Assembly (NCBI GenBank): GCA_902528215.1 | Contig: CABZRR010000004.1 | Coordinates: 1 to 64,000, forward strand | DNA from: an uncultured SAR86 cluster bacterium | Lineage (GTDB): Bacteria > Pseudomonadota > Gammaproteobacteria > Magnimaribacterales > D2472 | DNA: 64,000 nt | Direction: 5' to 3' | Part shown: positions 39,564-49,961 of the stretch, in pieces | How positions within the stretch are numbered: position 1 is the first letter of the stretch | Layout of the letters: each line of letters opens with the position of its first letter | Notes under the pieces: model-generated | What the model was told of the DNA's origin: nothing | What the model saw: the letters and a program-made list of their open reading frames with translations, nothing else | The model's database searches: none | Made by a program: the position numbers and the translations under genes

Positions 39564-39579
39564 GGCTGCAAATGCAGCC
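39564..39579 (+). terminator. Putative hairpin terminator after hflX
   Basis: GGCTGCAAATGCAGCC perfect inverted repeat just past the hflX stop; the following T-tract is weak. Confidence 0.45.
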
Positions 39580-39620
39580 ATTATTTAAATCTATTATTCA
39601 TCGGGAGGTATAATGAGCTT

Positions 39621-41216
39621 ATGCCAATCACTCAAAATTCAACGGATGCTATCATCATTGGAGGAGGACATAATGGACTTGTCTGCGCACATTATTTGGC
39701 TTCGCGAGGCTTGAAAGTAAACATATACGAAAAAAGATCTATCGTTGGAGGAGCTGCAGTTACTGAGGAATTTCATCCCGGATATAGAAATTCTGTTGCA
39801 AGTTACACAGTAGGTTTACTAAATCCAGAAATTATCAAAGAAATGAAACTCAAAGAATATGGTTTAAAAATTGTAAAGCGTCCAATTTCTAATTTTCTAC
39901 CAATAGATGATACAACATATTTAAAACTAGGAGGAGGATTAGAGAGAACACAGGAGGAGTTTAAAAAATTTTCTGAAAAAGATGCCGCTAGACTACCTGA
40001 ATACTATGATCGAATTGAAGCCGTTGCTGACTTTCTAAGAGAGATCTCAGTAAAGACGCCTCCTAATCCAAAACAAGGGATAAAGGCTATGCTAAATGCA
40101 GCATTGCAGCTATGGCCAATTGCGATCAAGGGAAATCAAGTACACAGAGATGTTTATGATCTCTTTACCAAAAGCGCTCGATCATTTCTTGATTCATGGT
40201 TTGAAAATGAACATATAAAAGCTGCTTTTGGTTTTGATTCAATAGTGGGGAATTTTGCAAGTCCAGATACTCCAGGTTCTGCATATGTTTTATTACATCA
40301 TGTATTTGGTGAAGTTGATGGAGAAAAAGGAGCTTGGGGCCATGCTATTGGAGGCATGGGTGCGATTACACAGGCCATGGAAAAAGCCTGTAAAAATATG
40401 GGAGTTAAGATTTTTACAGATGCACCTGTTAACAAAGTAATAGTTAAAGACAATGCAGCTGTAGGTATTGAGCTTGAGGGTGGAAGCTCGATCAAAGCTA
40501 AAAAAATAATTTCTAATCTGAGCCCAAAATTACTTTACAAAAAATTAATTTCTGAAAATGAACTAGAGCCAGAATTTAATCGCAGCTTGAATGGATACAA
40601 GTGTGGATCTGGAACTTTTAGGATGAATGTTGCGATCTCTGAGTTGCCAGATTTTTCTGCATTGCCTGGTAAAGAAGTAGCTGAACATCATCAAAGCGGT
40701 ATCGTAATAGCCCCAACATTAGATTATATGGATAAAGCTTACATTGACGCTAAGTTGCAGGGCTGGTCTTTAGAACCAATTGTAGAGATGTTAATACCAT
40801 CAACTATGGACAACACTCTTGCTCCAGACGGAAAGCATGTAGCATCTTTATTTTGTCAGCAATTTTCTCCCGCTATGCCAGATGGAAGTTCTTGGCACGA
40901 TCATAAATTGACCGCGGCAGATACCATTATCAAAACTGTAACAAATCATGCTCCTAATTTTAGAGAATCAATTTTAGGAATGATGATCTTATCTCCATTA
41001 GATTTAGAGGAAAAATTTGGACTCATTGGGGGGGATATTATGCATGGACAAATGTCTCTCGATCAAATGTGGGCCGCAAGACCATTAATGAATTACGGTA
41101 ACTATAGAGGCCCACTAAAATCATTATATATGTGCGGCTCTGGCACACATCCAGGTGGTGGGGTAACAGGTCTACCAGGGAAAAATGCTGCTAGAGAAAT
41201 TCTTAAAGATGTATAA
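39621..41216 (+). CDS. FAD-dependent phytoene-desaturase/PYROXD2-like oxidoreductase
   Basis: AIIIGGGHNGLVCAHYLASRGLKVNIYEKRSIVGGAAVTEEFHPGY; C-terminal CGSGTHPGGGVTGLPGKNAA. Confidence 0.9.
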   Translation: MPITQNSTDAIIIGGGHNGLVCAHYLASRGLKVNIYEKRSIVGGAAVTEEFHPGYRNSVASYTVGLLNPEIIKEMKLKEYGLKIVKRPISNFLPIDDTTYLKLGGGLERTQEEFKKFSEKDAARLPEYYDRIEAVADFLREISVKTPPNPKQGIKAMLNAALQLWPIAIKGNQVHRDVYDLFTKSARSFLDSWFENEHIKAAFGFDSIVGNFASPDTPGSAYVLLHHVFGEVDGEKGAWGHAIGGMGAITQAMEKACKNMGVKIFTDAPVNKVIVKDNAAVGIELEGGSSIKAKKIISNLSPKLLYKKLISENELEPEFNRSLNGYKCGSGTFRMNVAISELPDFSALPGKEVAEHHQSGIVIAPTLDYMDKAYIDAKLQGWSLEPIVEMLIPSTMDNTLAPDGKHVASLFCQQFSPAMPDGSSWHDHKLTAADTIIKTVTNHAPNFRESILGMMILSPLDLEEKFGLIGGDIMHGQMSLDQMWAARPLMNYGNYRGPLKSLYMCGSGTHPGGGVTGLPGKNAAREILKDV

Positions 41217-41221
41217 ATAAA

Positions 41222-42562
41222 CTATTTATAGGTATCTTTTTCTAATTTTGCAAAATACTCTCTAGCCTTATCAATAACTTTTGGAGCAAGCCAAACAGAC
41301 GAAATCAGTGTTGGTATAGCCATCAACGCAAAGGATATATCAATAATGTTGATAGCTGCCTCAATTGGAATAACGGCAAAGACAATTACAAATAATATAA
41401 TCACCCATTGATATATTTTTACCCCTTTTTTGCCAAATAAAAATTGGGAGCACGCAGAACCATAAAATGAATATGTAAAGATGGTACTAGCTCCAAAACT
41501 CACCACACATATAAATAAAACTGCATAGCCTAAGGGTCCAAGAAGTGAACTAAATGCTTCTGCGGTTAAAGTGACGCCAGTTGAATCTGATTCAAGCCAA
41601 ACGCCTGAGATTATGATTAACAATGCTGTAGATGTACACATTATTAATGTATCGAAAATAGGCCCAAGCATTGCAACCAAGCCTTGTTTTACTGGATCAG
41701 ATGTTTTCGCTGCGCCATGAACTAGTGTTTCGGTTCCTATTCCTGCTTCATTCGAGTGTGCGCCTCTTCTTACTCCCATTATAATTACAGCAATGACACT
41801 CCCTCCAGCCACTGCAGACCCAGTAAAAGCATCTTTAATAATTATTTTGAATGCTGGAAAAATCGAATCTAGATTTAACATCAAGGCAACTAATACCGAT
41901 CCAAAATACAAAATACTCATTAATGGAACAAGCCACTCAGAAACTTTTGCAATCCTTATAAGCCCTCCCAGAATGATCGTTCCTGTTACTCCAGCTAAAA
42001 TTATTCCTGCTATTAGATTGAAGTTATCAATCTGGAAAAATGGAAGATCGCCTATTATTTGTACCAACTGATTGCTCTGGAAGCCTGGTAATGCTCCAAC
42101 CAATCCAGCAGCTGCAAAAAAATATGCTAGAGGCATCATTGAAGTAGGAAGTGCATTTTTAATAACATACATGGGTCCACCTCGAACTGTCCCATCCTTT
42201 CCAACATCGCGATACATTACTGATAAAGTACAAGTAAAAAATTTTGTTGCTATGCCAACAACTGCTGTAAGCCACATCCAAAAAATTGCGCCCGGTCCAG
42301 CAAGTTGAATTGCAATAGCCACGCCCGCAATATTGCCAAGTCCAATAGTACCTGATAGGGCCGTCGTTAAAGCTTGAAAATGAGTAACTTCACCAACATC
42401 ATATTTCTTTGAGTGCTTTCCTAAAATCAACTCAAAAGCATGCTTTAAATATTTAAAGGGTTTTAACTTAGAATAAATTAAGAAGAATATACCAGAACCC
42501 ACGAGTATAGGAACGTTCCATGTCCATACAAATCCAGCAAGATAATTTATAAAGTTTTCCAT
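41222..42562 (-). CDS. Alanine/glycine:cation symporter (AGCS) family
   Basis: ALSGTIGLGNIAGVAIAI, GPGAIFWMWLTAVVGIATKF, RRGAHSNEAGIGTETLVHGAA. Confidence 0.95.
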   Translation of the reverse strand: MENFINYLAGFVWTWNVPILVGSGIFFLIYSKLKPFKYLKHAFELILGKHSKKYDVGEVTHFQALTTALSGTIGLGNIAGVAIAIQLAGPGAIFWMWLTAVVGIATKFFTCTLSVMYRDVGKDGTVRGGPMYVIKNALPTSMMPLAYFFAAAGLVGALPGFQSNQLVQIIGDLPFFQIDNFNLIAGIILAGVTGTIILGGLIRIAKVSEWLVPLMSILYFGSVLVALMLNLDSIFPAFKIIIKDAFTGSAVAGGSVIAVIIMGVRRGAHSNEAGIGTETLVHGAAKTSDPVKQGLVAMLGPIFDTLIMCTSTALLIIISGVWLESDSTGVTLTAEAFSSLLGPLGYAVLFICVVSFGASTIFTYSFYGSACSQFLFGKKGVKIYQWVIILFVIVFAVIPIEAAINIIDISFALMAIPTLISSVWLAPKVIDKAREYFAKLEKDTYK

Positions 42563-42597
42563 GAAGACGATTTTAAGATTTAGTAATTATTGTAGAG

Positions 42598-43905
42598 CTA
42601 TCCAAAGTGTTCTGCATGAAAATCTTGAATATCTGGATCAACAAGAGCATCTCGGACTTTCAACTCACGATATAAATTTATAGAATCTAATGTTTTGCAA
42701 CGACTTAATGCAACATAGGCTTGCCCTGTAGCAAAAGCTCCCTCTCCCAAATCCACAGAACAACTATCTAAAGTGAGGCCTTGAGCCTTGTGTATGGTCA
42801 CTGCCCAACCCAATTTAAGAGGGAACTGCTTAAAAGAAGAAACCACCTCCTCTTCCATTTCATCATTATATTCATCGTATACATAACGCACTTTGTTCCA
42901 TTCTTCTCGTTTAACTTTAAATACTTCATTATCAACTTTGACCTTGATCACTTTTTTATTTTTATCTGAGCAATCAATTACAACTCCTATGGTTCCATTA
43001 ACCCATCTACCATCTGGATCATTTTTAATAAACATTACTTTAGAATCCTCTTTTACACGGAGTTCTCTTGGAGCAGGTAAATCATTTTCATTTAATTCAC
43101 CATGTTCTTTTGATTTAGCGGCAGTAATAGGACCATCAATTCTACTTAACATCTCATCATTAATTTGTTCAGCTCGGTATTTTCTTGAAGTGATAATAAG
43201 TGATGACTCGGTATCAAATTCTGGATTATGACAAGTCTTGTTAATCATATTTATTGAACTTTCGAGATTTTTTCCAAGTCGAACATCATTCAGTAGGTTA
43301 TAAAACTCTTTATCATCTTGTTGTCTAAAAGAGCTTACGAGTTCAAAAAATATGGGTTTCTCAATAGCTTGAAAATTATCAGCACTAAAAAAATAAACAG
43401 ATCCGTATTTTTCAAAAATTGCACTTTCCTCACTCTCTTTTACTACTGGCGGTAGCTGAAATAAATCTCCGCACGCAAGCACATGAATGCCCCCAAATGG
43501 TTTGGATGAATTGCGATGTATTTGAAGAGTTTCAGAGATAGCATCAAGCATAGGAGCTCGAACCATAGAAATTTCATCAATAATTAATAGTTCTAGATTT
43601 TTTAATAATTTTTTAAAACGTGGATCTTTTGATTCTTGAATGACTGGAAAAGTATCAAAACCAATCCTGAAGGCTGAATTGATCGTGCTGCCACCAATAT
43701 TTAATGCCGCAACTCCAGTGGGAGCGACAACCATTTTTTTTAACAAGCACTCATCCTTAACACGCTCAATCAGTGTTGTTTTACCAGTACCTGCCGCACC
43801 AGTAAGATAGATAAAATGCTGAGCATCTTCTTCAAGTAATTCCAAAATATCCTCAAGCGTATTTTCAAATGCAGACTCAGGATTCTCAGAATTGGGTCTA
43901 TTCAT
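42598..43905 (-). CDS. Pif1/RecD-like ATP-dependent DNA helicase
   Basis: LTGAAGTGKTTLIERV, VVAPTGVAALNIGGSTINSAF, LLIIDEISMVRAPMLD, GDLFQLPPV, GWAVTIHKAQGLTLD. Confidence 0.92.
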   Translation of the reverse strand: MNRPNSENPESAFENTLEDILELLEEDAQHFIYLTGAAGTGKTTLIERVKDECLLKKMVVAPTGVAALNIGGSTINSAFRIGFDTFPVIQESKDPRFKKLLKNLELLIIDEISMVRAPMLDAISETLQIHRNSSKPFGGIHVLACGDLFQLPPVVKESEESAIFEKYGSVYFFSADNFQAIEKPIFFELVSSFRQQDDKEFYNLLNDVRLGKNLESSINMINKTCHNPEFDTESSLIITSRKYRAEQINDEMLSRIDGPITAAKSKEHGELNENDLPAPRELRVKEDSKVMFIKNDPDGRWVNGTIGVVIDCSDKNKKVIKVKVDNEVFKVKREEWNKVRYVYDEYNDEMEEEVVSSFKQFPLKLGWAVTIHKAQGLTLDSCSVDLGEGAFATGQAYVALSRCKTLDSINLYRELKVRDALVDPDIQDFHAEHFG

Positions 43906-43979
43906 ATAACTTAAAAATAAGAGAAATTTATAAAAATATTTTAACAGTAACTAAAATAATTATATTTATTAAAAATAGC

Positions 43980-44070
43980 TGGCGGAGAGTGAGGGATTCG
44001 AACCCTCGATACAGTAAACCCATATACCTCCTTAGCAGGGAGGCGCTTTCGACCACTCAGCCAACTCTCC
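43980..44070 (-). tRNA. tRNA-Ser (anticodon GCT)
   Basis: Minus strand GGAGAGT...ACTCTCC acceptor, anticodon arm CCTCC-CTGCTAA-GGAGG, long variable arm, GGTTCGAATCC T-arm, CCA encoded. Confidence 0.95.
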
Positions 44071-44114
44071 GATTTAGGTCACGAATTATAACGCTTTAGA
44101 AAAATAAAATAATA

Positions 44115-45449
44115 CTATCGGTCAAATTCTATCTGCATCCCAAAGGGTAAATTGTCAGATACTTTTCCTTCTTTAAAAGCAATATTTCCATTAACAATCG
44201 TCATGTATATCGAAGATTTAAAATTATGACCTTCAAATGGAGACCATCCACACTTATACAAAATGTTATCTTTAGAAACTTTGTAAGGCTTATCATGATC
44301 CAGAATCGCTAAATCAGCAAAACATCCCTCCCTAATAAAACCTCTATCTTTAATCTGAAATCTCTTGGCTACGTTATGACTAGTCTTTTCTACAATGGTT
44401 TCAAGGGAAAAAATATCCTGATGATAAAAATCCATTAGGATTTGGAGACCATGTTGAACTAATGGCAGACCAGCAGGTGCCTCAGGATATGGTTTGCTTT
44501 TTTCTTCCCAAGTATGCGGAGCATGATCTGTAGCAACAATATCTATCTTATTTTCTAAAAGGGCTTTAATCAGGGCTTGTCTATCAGATTCTTGTTTGAT
44601 GGAAGGATTGCACTTAATTTGGTTGCCAAGCTCAGCATAATAATAATTATTAAAGAACAAGTGATGAACACATACCTCAGCTGTAATTTTCTTTTGATCA
44701 GCCTCTCCTACAGAAAAATGTTCCATTTCTTTTTCTGTAGTTAAATGAAAAACATGAAGATCAGCATCATACTTTTTAGCTAAATTAATTGCTAAAGAGC
44801 TCGATAAATAACAACTTTCAACATCTCTGATTAGATGGTGATGTTCTGGTGATACCTCATCGCCGTATTTCTCATAAAATAATTGCTCATTTCTTTCAAC
44901 CGTTTTTTGATCCTCGCAATGAGTGACAACTATTAGAGGAGAATAGTGAAAAATATCATCCAATGCATCTAAGTCATCGACTAGCATGTGACCGGTTGAT
45001 GCTCCCATAAATACTTTTAAGGCTGCAGCTTGATTAATATCTGCCCTTTTAATTTCTTCAATATTGGTATTGCTTGCGCCCAAATGAAACGAGTAATTTG
45101 AAACAGATTTTGTACTCGCTAACTGAAATTTTTTTGTTAAATTCTCATTCGTTGTAGTCGTTGGATTGACATTGGGCATTTCAAAATAACTTGTAACCCC
45201 ACCCGCAAGACCAGCCTTTGACTCTGTTGCAATTTCACCTTTATGAGTTAATCCAGGCTCTCTAAAATGAACTTGATCATCTATTAGCCCAGGAATTACA
45301 TATTTACCATTTAAATCAACAACATTTTTAGACTCTAAGTCAATTGATGCTGCAATTTTTTCAATTCTATTTCCTTTAATGGCAATATCTGATTCAAAAA
45401 TTTTACCCTCATTTACGAGAGTTCCATTCTTCAATATTAAGTCAAACAT
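44115..45449 (-). CDS. pyrC: Dihydroorotase, class I-like
   Basis: VIPGLIDDQVHFREPGLTHKGEIATES, ATDHAPHTWEEK. Confidence 0.85.
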   Translation of the reverse strand: MFDLILKNGTLVNEGKIFESDIAIKGNRIEKIAASIDLESKNVVDLNGKYVIPGLIDDQVHFREPGLTHKGEIATESKAGLAGGVTSYFEMPNVNPTTTTNENLTKKFQLASTKSVSNYSFHLGASNTNIEEIKRADINQAAALKVFMGASTGHMLVDDLDALDDIFHYSPLIVVTHCEDQKTVERNEQLFYEKYGDEVSPEHHHLIRDVESCYLSSSLAINLAKKYDADLHVFHLTTEKEMEHFSVGEADQKKITAEVCVHHLFFNNYYYAELGNQIKCNPSIKQESDRQALIKALLENKIDIVATDHAPHTWEEKSKPYPEAPAGLPLVQHGLQILMDFYHQDIFSLETIVEKTSHNVAKRFQIKDRGFIREGCFADLAILDHDKPYKVSKDNILYKCGWSPFEGHNFKSSIYMTIVNGNIAFKEGKVSDNLPFGMQIEFDR

Positions 45450-46660
45450 TAGTCTCCTAAATTGAATGCTGCATGCAAGGTTTTAACTGCTTCATCTAGC
45501 TGATCAACAGCTATGACAATTGTTATTTTGATTTCAGAAGTGCTTATCATTTGAATATTAATACCAGCATCGGCCAAAGCATTAAATGCTGTACTTGCAA
45601 TACCAGCATGTGAACGCATTCCAACCCCCACTAGAGAGACTTTACCTATGGCTTCATTAATAATTAATTCGTCATAGGATATGCCTTGCATCTTTTCTTT
45701 TAATACTGATTCAACCTCATCTCTATCAGCTGTCCCAACTGTAAAAGTGAAGTCTGTTTTCCCAGAAACACTTACATTTTGGACTATAACATCGACCTCA
45801 ATACCTGCATCACTAACTGGACTTAAAATGCCTGAAGCAATTCCGGGAGTATCACCAACTCCATGCAAAGTAAATTTAGTCTGATCTTTTTGAGAAGCTA
45901 TACCTGTAATGACAGCATCTTCCATTGCGTTTTCCTCCTGCAAGATAAGCGTTCCTGAACCTGGCTCAAAACTTGATAAAACTCTAACTAAAACTTTATA
46001 TTTATTTGCAAATTCAACTGCGCGTATTTGCATAACTTTAGCACCCTGACCAGAGAGTTCCAACATTTCCTCAATGTAAATTGAATCCAGTTTTTTTGCA
46101 TTAGGCACAATTCTCGGATCTGTTGTGTATATTCCATCAACATCTGTATATATATCACAACGTATAGATTGAATTGAAGCTGCTATGGCTACTGCAGTAG
46201 TATCACTGCCCCCGCGTCCCATTGTAGTTGTATCTCCATCACTAGTTATACCTTGAAATCCAGTAATAATTGGGATGTATCCATCTTCAATAGTTTTAAA
46301 AATAACTTCTTTATCAAGATCTATTATCTTCGCACGAGAAAAATTAGCAGTCGTTTTCATGCCAATTTGTGCTGCTGATAGTGATTTTGCTTTTAAACCT
46401 AATTGATTTAAAGCAATTGCCACCAAAGATGCGCTGACCCTTTCACCTGTTGAAATAAGGGCATCAAATTCTCTTTTGTTTGGCTCATTACCAAAGGAAT
46501 TAGCTAGTTCAATTAATCGATTTGTTTCTCCACTCATTGCAGAGACCACGACCACAGGAGAGGCCTCGTCACAGGCTGTTTTTATAATATTTGCAACAGC
46601 AAAGATTCTGTCAGTTGAACCAACAGAAGTGCCACCAAATTTTAATATAATCGTTTCCAT
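45449..46660 (-). CDS. lysC: Aspartate kinase
   Basis: ILKFGGTSVGSTDRI, TGFQGITSDGDTTTMGRGGSDTTAVAIA, ACT domains. Confidence 0.95.
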   Translation of the reverse strand: METIILKFGGTSVGSTDRIFAVANIIKTACDEASPVVVVSAMSGETNRLIELANSFGNEPNKREFDALISTGERVSASLVAIALNQLGLKAKSLSAAQIGMKTTANFSRAKIIDLDKEVIFKTIEDGYIPIITGFQGITSDGDTTTMGRGGSDTTAVAIAASIQSIRCDIYTDVDGIYTTDPRIVPNAKKLDSIYIEEMLELSGQGAKVMQIRAVEFANKYKVLVRVLSSFEPGSGTLILQEENAMEDAVITGIASQKDQTKFTLHGVGDTPGIASGILSPVSDAGIEVDVIVQNVSVSGKTDFTFTVGTADRDEVESVLKEKMQGISYDELIINEAIGKVSLVGVGMRSHAGIASTAFNALADAGINIQMISTSEIKITIVIAVDQLDEAVKTLHAAFNLGD

Positions 46661-46678
46661 GTTTAATTAGCTTAAAAA

Positions 46679-49249
46679 CTAAGCGATGGATTGTACGATA
46701 TCAGGAATAGAATTAACAAATTCTTCAAAATTATCAGCCTCTCCTGCTCCTTGAGCAAAATCATTTCGGCCTCCGCCTTTACCATTGTGTAATTTTGCAA
46801 TTGATTTTATAACATCATTAGCGCTCAAAGAATTTTGCATGTCTTTCGTAACTCCGCAAACCATAACCACTTTAGTTTTTTGATGGCTGAAAATTAAAAC
46901 GCATTTATTTGTATGATCTTTTTTAGATTGATCAACCATGTTGCGTAAATCTTGAACATTGTGTGTATCTGCCTGAATAATAGCTAGATCAAAGTTATTA
47001 ATTTTATAAATTGTTTCTTTAAGATCAATTGAAGCTGATTTTTTTGTTTTGGTACCTTTTTTCAAGGCTTTGTTTTCTTTGATTAAATCTGCAACTTTAG
47101 AGCTAATTTGAGGTCCTTTGACATTTAGCATTCCTTGCAGATCTTGTAAATGATTATGAGCTTCTAACATCGATTGAACAGCACCTTGTCCAGCTAAAGC
47201 TTCAACACGTCTTACTCCCGAGGAAATGCTTGATTCACTTGTAACCGAAAACATTCCAATATCACCGGTTCTTCTAACATGAGTTCCACCACAAAGTTCT
47301 ACAGAAAATTCGCCACCAATATAAACAACCCGAACCTCATCTTCATATTTTTCTCCAAACATGGCTTCGGCTCCAATCTTAAGCGCATCATCAAGCTTCA
47401 TTATTTTAGTTGTTACCTCTGAATTATTTTGAATATGTTGATTTACAATTAATTCTATTTCCTTAATTTCAGCCTTGGTAACTGCCTTGGAATGTGAAAA
47501 ATCAAATCGTAACTTATTAGAATCTAATAGTGAGCCTTTTTGATGAACATGATCACCAAGAACATCTTTTAAAGCTGCATGCATTAAGTGAGTGGCAGAA
47601 TGATGAACCGAAGCAGCCTTTCTTTTGCTTTCATTTACGGATAATTCTAATTTGTCATTTTTTTTGACGACTCCTTTTTGAACTTTAATTCTGTGGAGAA
47701 AAATCTTACCTTGCTTTATACAATCTTGAACACTTCCATGACCTCCAGAAAAAGTAAAGCTTCCCTGATCTCCAACTTGCCCACCTGATTCTGCATAAAA
47801 AGGTGTTTTATCAACTGCAATGAAGCACTCATTTTGATCTGATGCATTATCTATTGCATTAGATTCATTCCATATTCCTAAAACCTTCCCCTTCCCGCAT
47901 AACTCTTCATAACCTAAAAACTTTGTTTCTTTAATCGAGGACAAATCTAATTGCAATCCTTTGAATTTACTTGCTGATTTTGAATTTTTTATTTGTTCAT
48001 CCATGCAACTATTAAAGCCCTCCTCATCTAAATCTAAATCTTGCTCTCGAGCAATGTCTGCTGTCAAATCGAAGGGAAAACCATATGTATCATGTAATTT
48101 AAAGATAATTTCTCCTGGAATAATCTTTGAATCAATAGAATTAATCTCCTTATCTAAGATCTCAATGCCTTTTTCTAAAGTTTCAAGAAATTTCTTTTCT
48201 TCTTCATAAACAATCTTCTCTGTGAATTTTTGATTGTCTACTAACTTAGGAAAGGCAGCACCCATCTCCTTAACTAAAGCTTTTACCAATTTATACAAGA
48301 AGGGTTTCTTAGCTCCAATTTTATATCCATGCCTAATAGCCCGTCGCATTATTCTTCGTAGCACATAACCACGACCCTCGTTTGACGGCAAAATACCATC
48401 AGAAATTAAGAAACTAATACTCCTTATGTGATCTGCTATCACTTTATGTGACGGCTCTCCAGGTGATTTGATATCTTTTTCAGAGGCTTTGATTAAATTT
48501 TGAAATAGATCTGTCTCATAGTTTGAATTTACACCTTGCATTACTGCAGCCACTCTCTCTAAGCCCATGCCTGTATCTACAGAAGGTTTTGGCAAGGGAG
48601 TAAGTTTACCATCGGCTCCTCTATTAAACTGCATGAAAACAAGATTCCATATTTCTACAAATCTATCTCCTTCATCTCCCGGTGTTCCAGGTGGAGTACC
48701 CTCATATTGATCGCCATGATCATAGTAAATTTCTGAACATGGTCCACAAGGACCTGTATCACCCATGGACCAAAAATTATCTTCTTCATCCATTCGCACA
48801 ATCCTTGCGGAATCAATGCCAATTTTTACTGACCATATTTCAGCCGCCTCATCATCATCCCTGAATACAGAAATCCATAATTTCTCTTTTTTTATACCCA
48901 ACTCATTAGTTAAAAAATTCCAAGCAAGTTGAATTGCTTCTTCTTTAAAATAATCACCAAAACTAAAATTACCTAACATTTCAAAAAATGTGTGGTGTCT
49001 TAGCGTATAGCCCACGTTTTCTAAATCGTTATGTTTTCCTCCCGCCCTAATGCATCGCTGTGTGGTTGTAGCTCTTTTGTAAGGACGCTTTTCAGACCCT
49101 AAAAAAACATCTTTAAATTGAACCATACCAGCATTTGTGAATAACAATGTTTCATCATTTGCTGGAATGAGAGGACTTGAATCGACTACTTCATGTCTAT
49201 TTTTTTTGAAATAGTTTAGAAACTTAGCTCTTAGTTCACTTGTTAACAT
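46679..49249 (-). CDS. alaS: Alanyl-tRNA synthetase
   Basis: RAGGKHNDLENVGYTLRHHTFFEMLGNFSFGDYFKEEAI; VELCGGTHVRRTGDIG; SATHLMHAALK. Confidence 0.98.
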   Translation of the reverse strand: MLTSELRAKFLNYFKKNRHEVVDSSPLIPANDETLLFTNAGMVQFKDVFLGSEKRPYKRATTTQRCIRAGGKHNDLENVGYTLRHHTFFEMLGNFSFGDYFKEEAIQLAWNFLTNELGIKKEKLWISVFRDDDEAAEIWSVKIGIDSARIVRMDEEDNFWSMGDTGPCGPCSEIYYDHGDQYEGTPPGTPGDEGDRFVEIWNLVFMQFNRGADGKLTPLPKPSVDTGMGLERVAAVMQGVNSNYETDLFQNLIKASEKDIKSPGEPSHKVIADHIRSISFLISDGILPSNEGRGYVLRRIMRRAIRHGYKIGAKKPFLYKLVKALVKEMGAAFPKLVDNQKFTEKIVYEEEKKFLETLEKGIEILDKEINSIDSKIIPGEIIFKLHDTYGFPFDLTADIAREQDLDLDEEGFNSCMDEQIKNSKSASKFKGLQLDLSSIKETKFLGYEELCGKGKVLGIWNESNAIDNASDQNECFIAVDKTPFYAESGGQVGDQGSFTFSGGHGSVQDCIKQGKIFLHRIKVQKGVVKKNDKLELSVNESKRKAASVHHSATHLMHAALKDVLGDHVHQKGSLLDSNKLRFDFSHSKAVTKAEIKEIELIVNQHIQNNSEVTTKIMKLDDALKIGAEAMFGEKYEDEVRVVYIGGEFSVELCGGTHVRRTGDIGMFSVTSESSISSGVRRVEALAGQGAVQSMLEAHNHLQDLQGMLNVKGPQISSKVADLIKENKALKKGTKTKKSASIDLKETIYKINNFDLAIIQADTHNVQDLRNMVDQSKKDHTNKCVLIFSHQKTKVVMVCGVTKDMQNSLSANDVIKSIAKLHNGKGGGRNDFAQGAGEADNFEEFVNSIPDIVQSIA

Positions 49250-49956
49250 TGCAAAAAAACTTCCTCTAAAAAATTACTCATTGCGATCCAAGATCGCCTG
49301 TCACTCTCTGAATTATAAACTGTGCCCATCTCAATATCGTTAGCTGCTGGATTCGTGAATGCATGATAAGTATTGCCGTAGCTAATAAACTGCCAATTAG
49401 CCTCTGATTCTGTCATTTCATCTTGCAATGCTAATATTTCCTCTGTAGAAACCATTGGATCTTTATCACCATGCAAAACCAATAATTTAGATTTTACCTT
49501 TTGAAATGGTTCGCTTGATTGATTTAAAAGTCCGTGAAAACTCACACATCCAGCAACTTCATATCCAGAACGAGCAAGCTCAATGGCAGCAAGTCCGCCA
49601 AAGCAAAATCCTATTAAAGCTATTTTTGATGAATCAACACCTTTGATTGTTTTGCCATATTCAACTGCACTGATAAGTCGTTTTCGAAATAGCTGTCTAT
49701 TGCTCACAAATGGTTCGATTAACGCTTGATTTTCTTCAACAGTTTGGCCATTTACACCCTCTCCAAAAATATCAATCGATAAAGCTGCATACCCTAAATC
49801 ATTGAGTGCAATTGCTTTCTGATCTTCAAATTCTGATCTGCCCTTCCATGTATGTGCTACCAAAATTAGCGGAACAAGATTTGATGATTCAGGAACAGAC
49901 AAAAAACCAATGCACTCTGTTGAGTCGTCATAATAATTTACTATTTTTCCTGACAT
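49243..49956 (-). CDS. Dienelactone hydrolase-family protein
   Basis: VAHTWKGRSEFEDQKAIALNDLGYAALSIDIFGEG; IGFCFGGLAAIELA; NTYHAFTNPA. Confidence 0.9.
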   Translation of the reverse strand: MSGKIVNYYDDSTECIGFLSVPESSNLVPLILVAHTWKGRSEFEDQKAIALNDLGYAALSIDIFGEGVNGQTVEENQALIEPFVSNRQLFRKRLISAVEYGKTIKGVDSSKIALIGFCFGGLAAIELARSGYEVAGCVSFHGLLNQSSEPFQKVKSKLLVLHGDKDPMVSTEEILALQDEMTESEANWQFISYGNTYHAFTNPAANDIEMGTVYNSESDRRSWIAMSNFLEEVFLQC

Positions 49957-49961
49957 TAAAT

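Noticed and set aside
43869-44099. 76-aa ORF containing RRVRDSNPRYSKPIYLLSREALSTTQPTLR
   Set aside because: It is the antisense translation of tRNA-Ser(GCT); this RVRDSNPR-type peptide is a well-known tRNA artefact.
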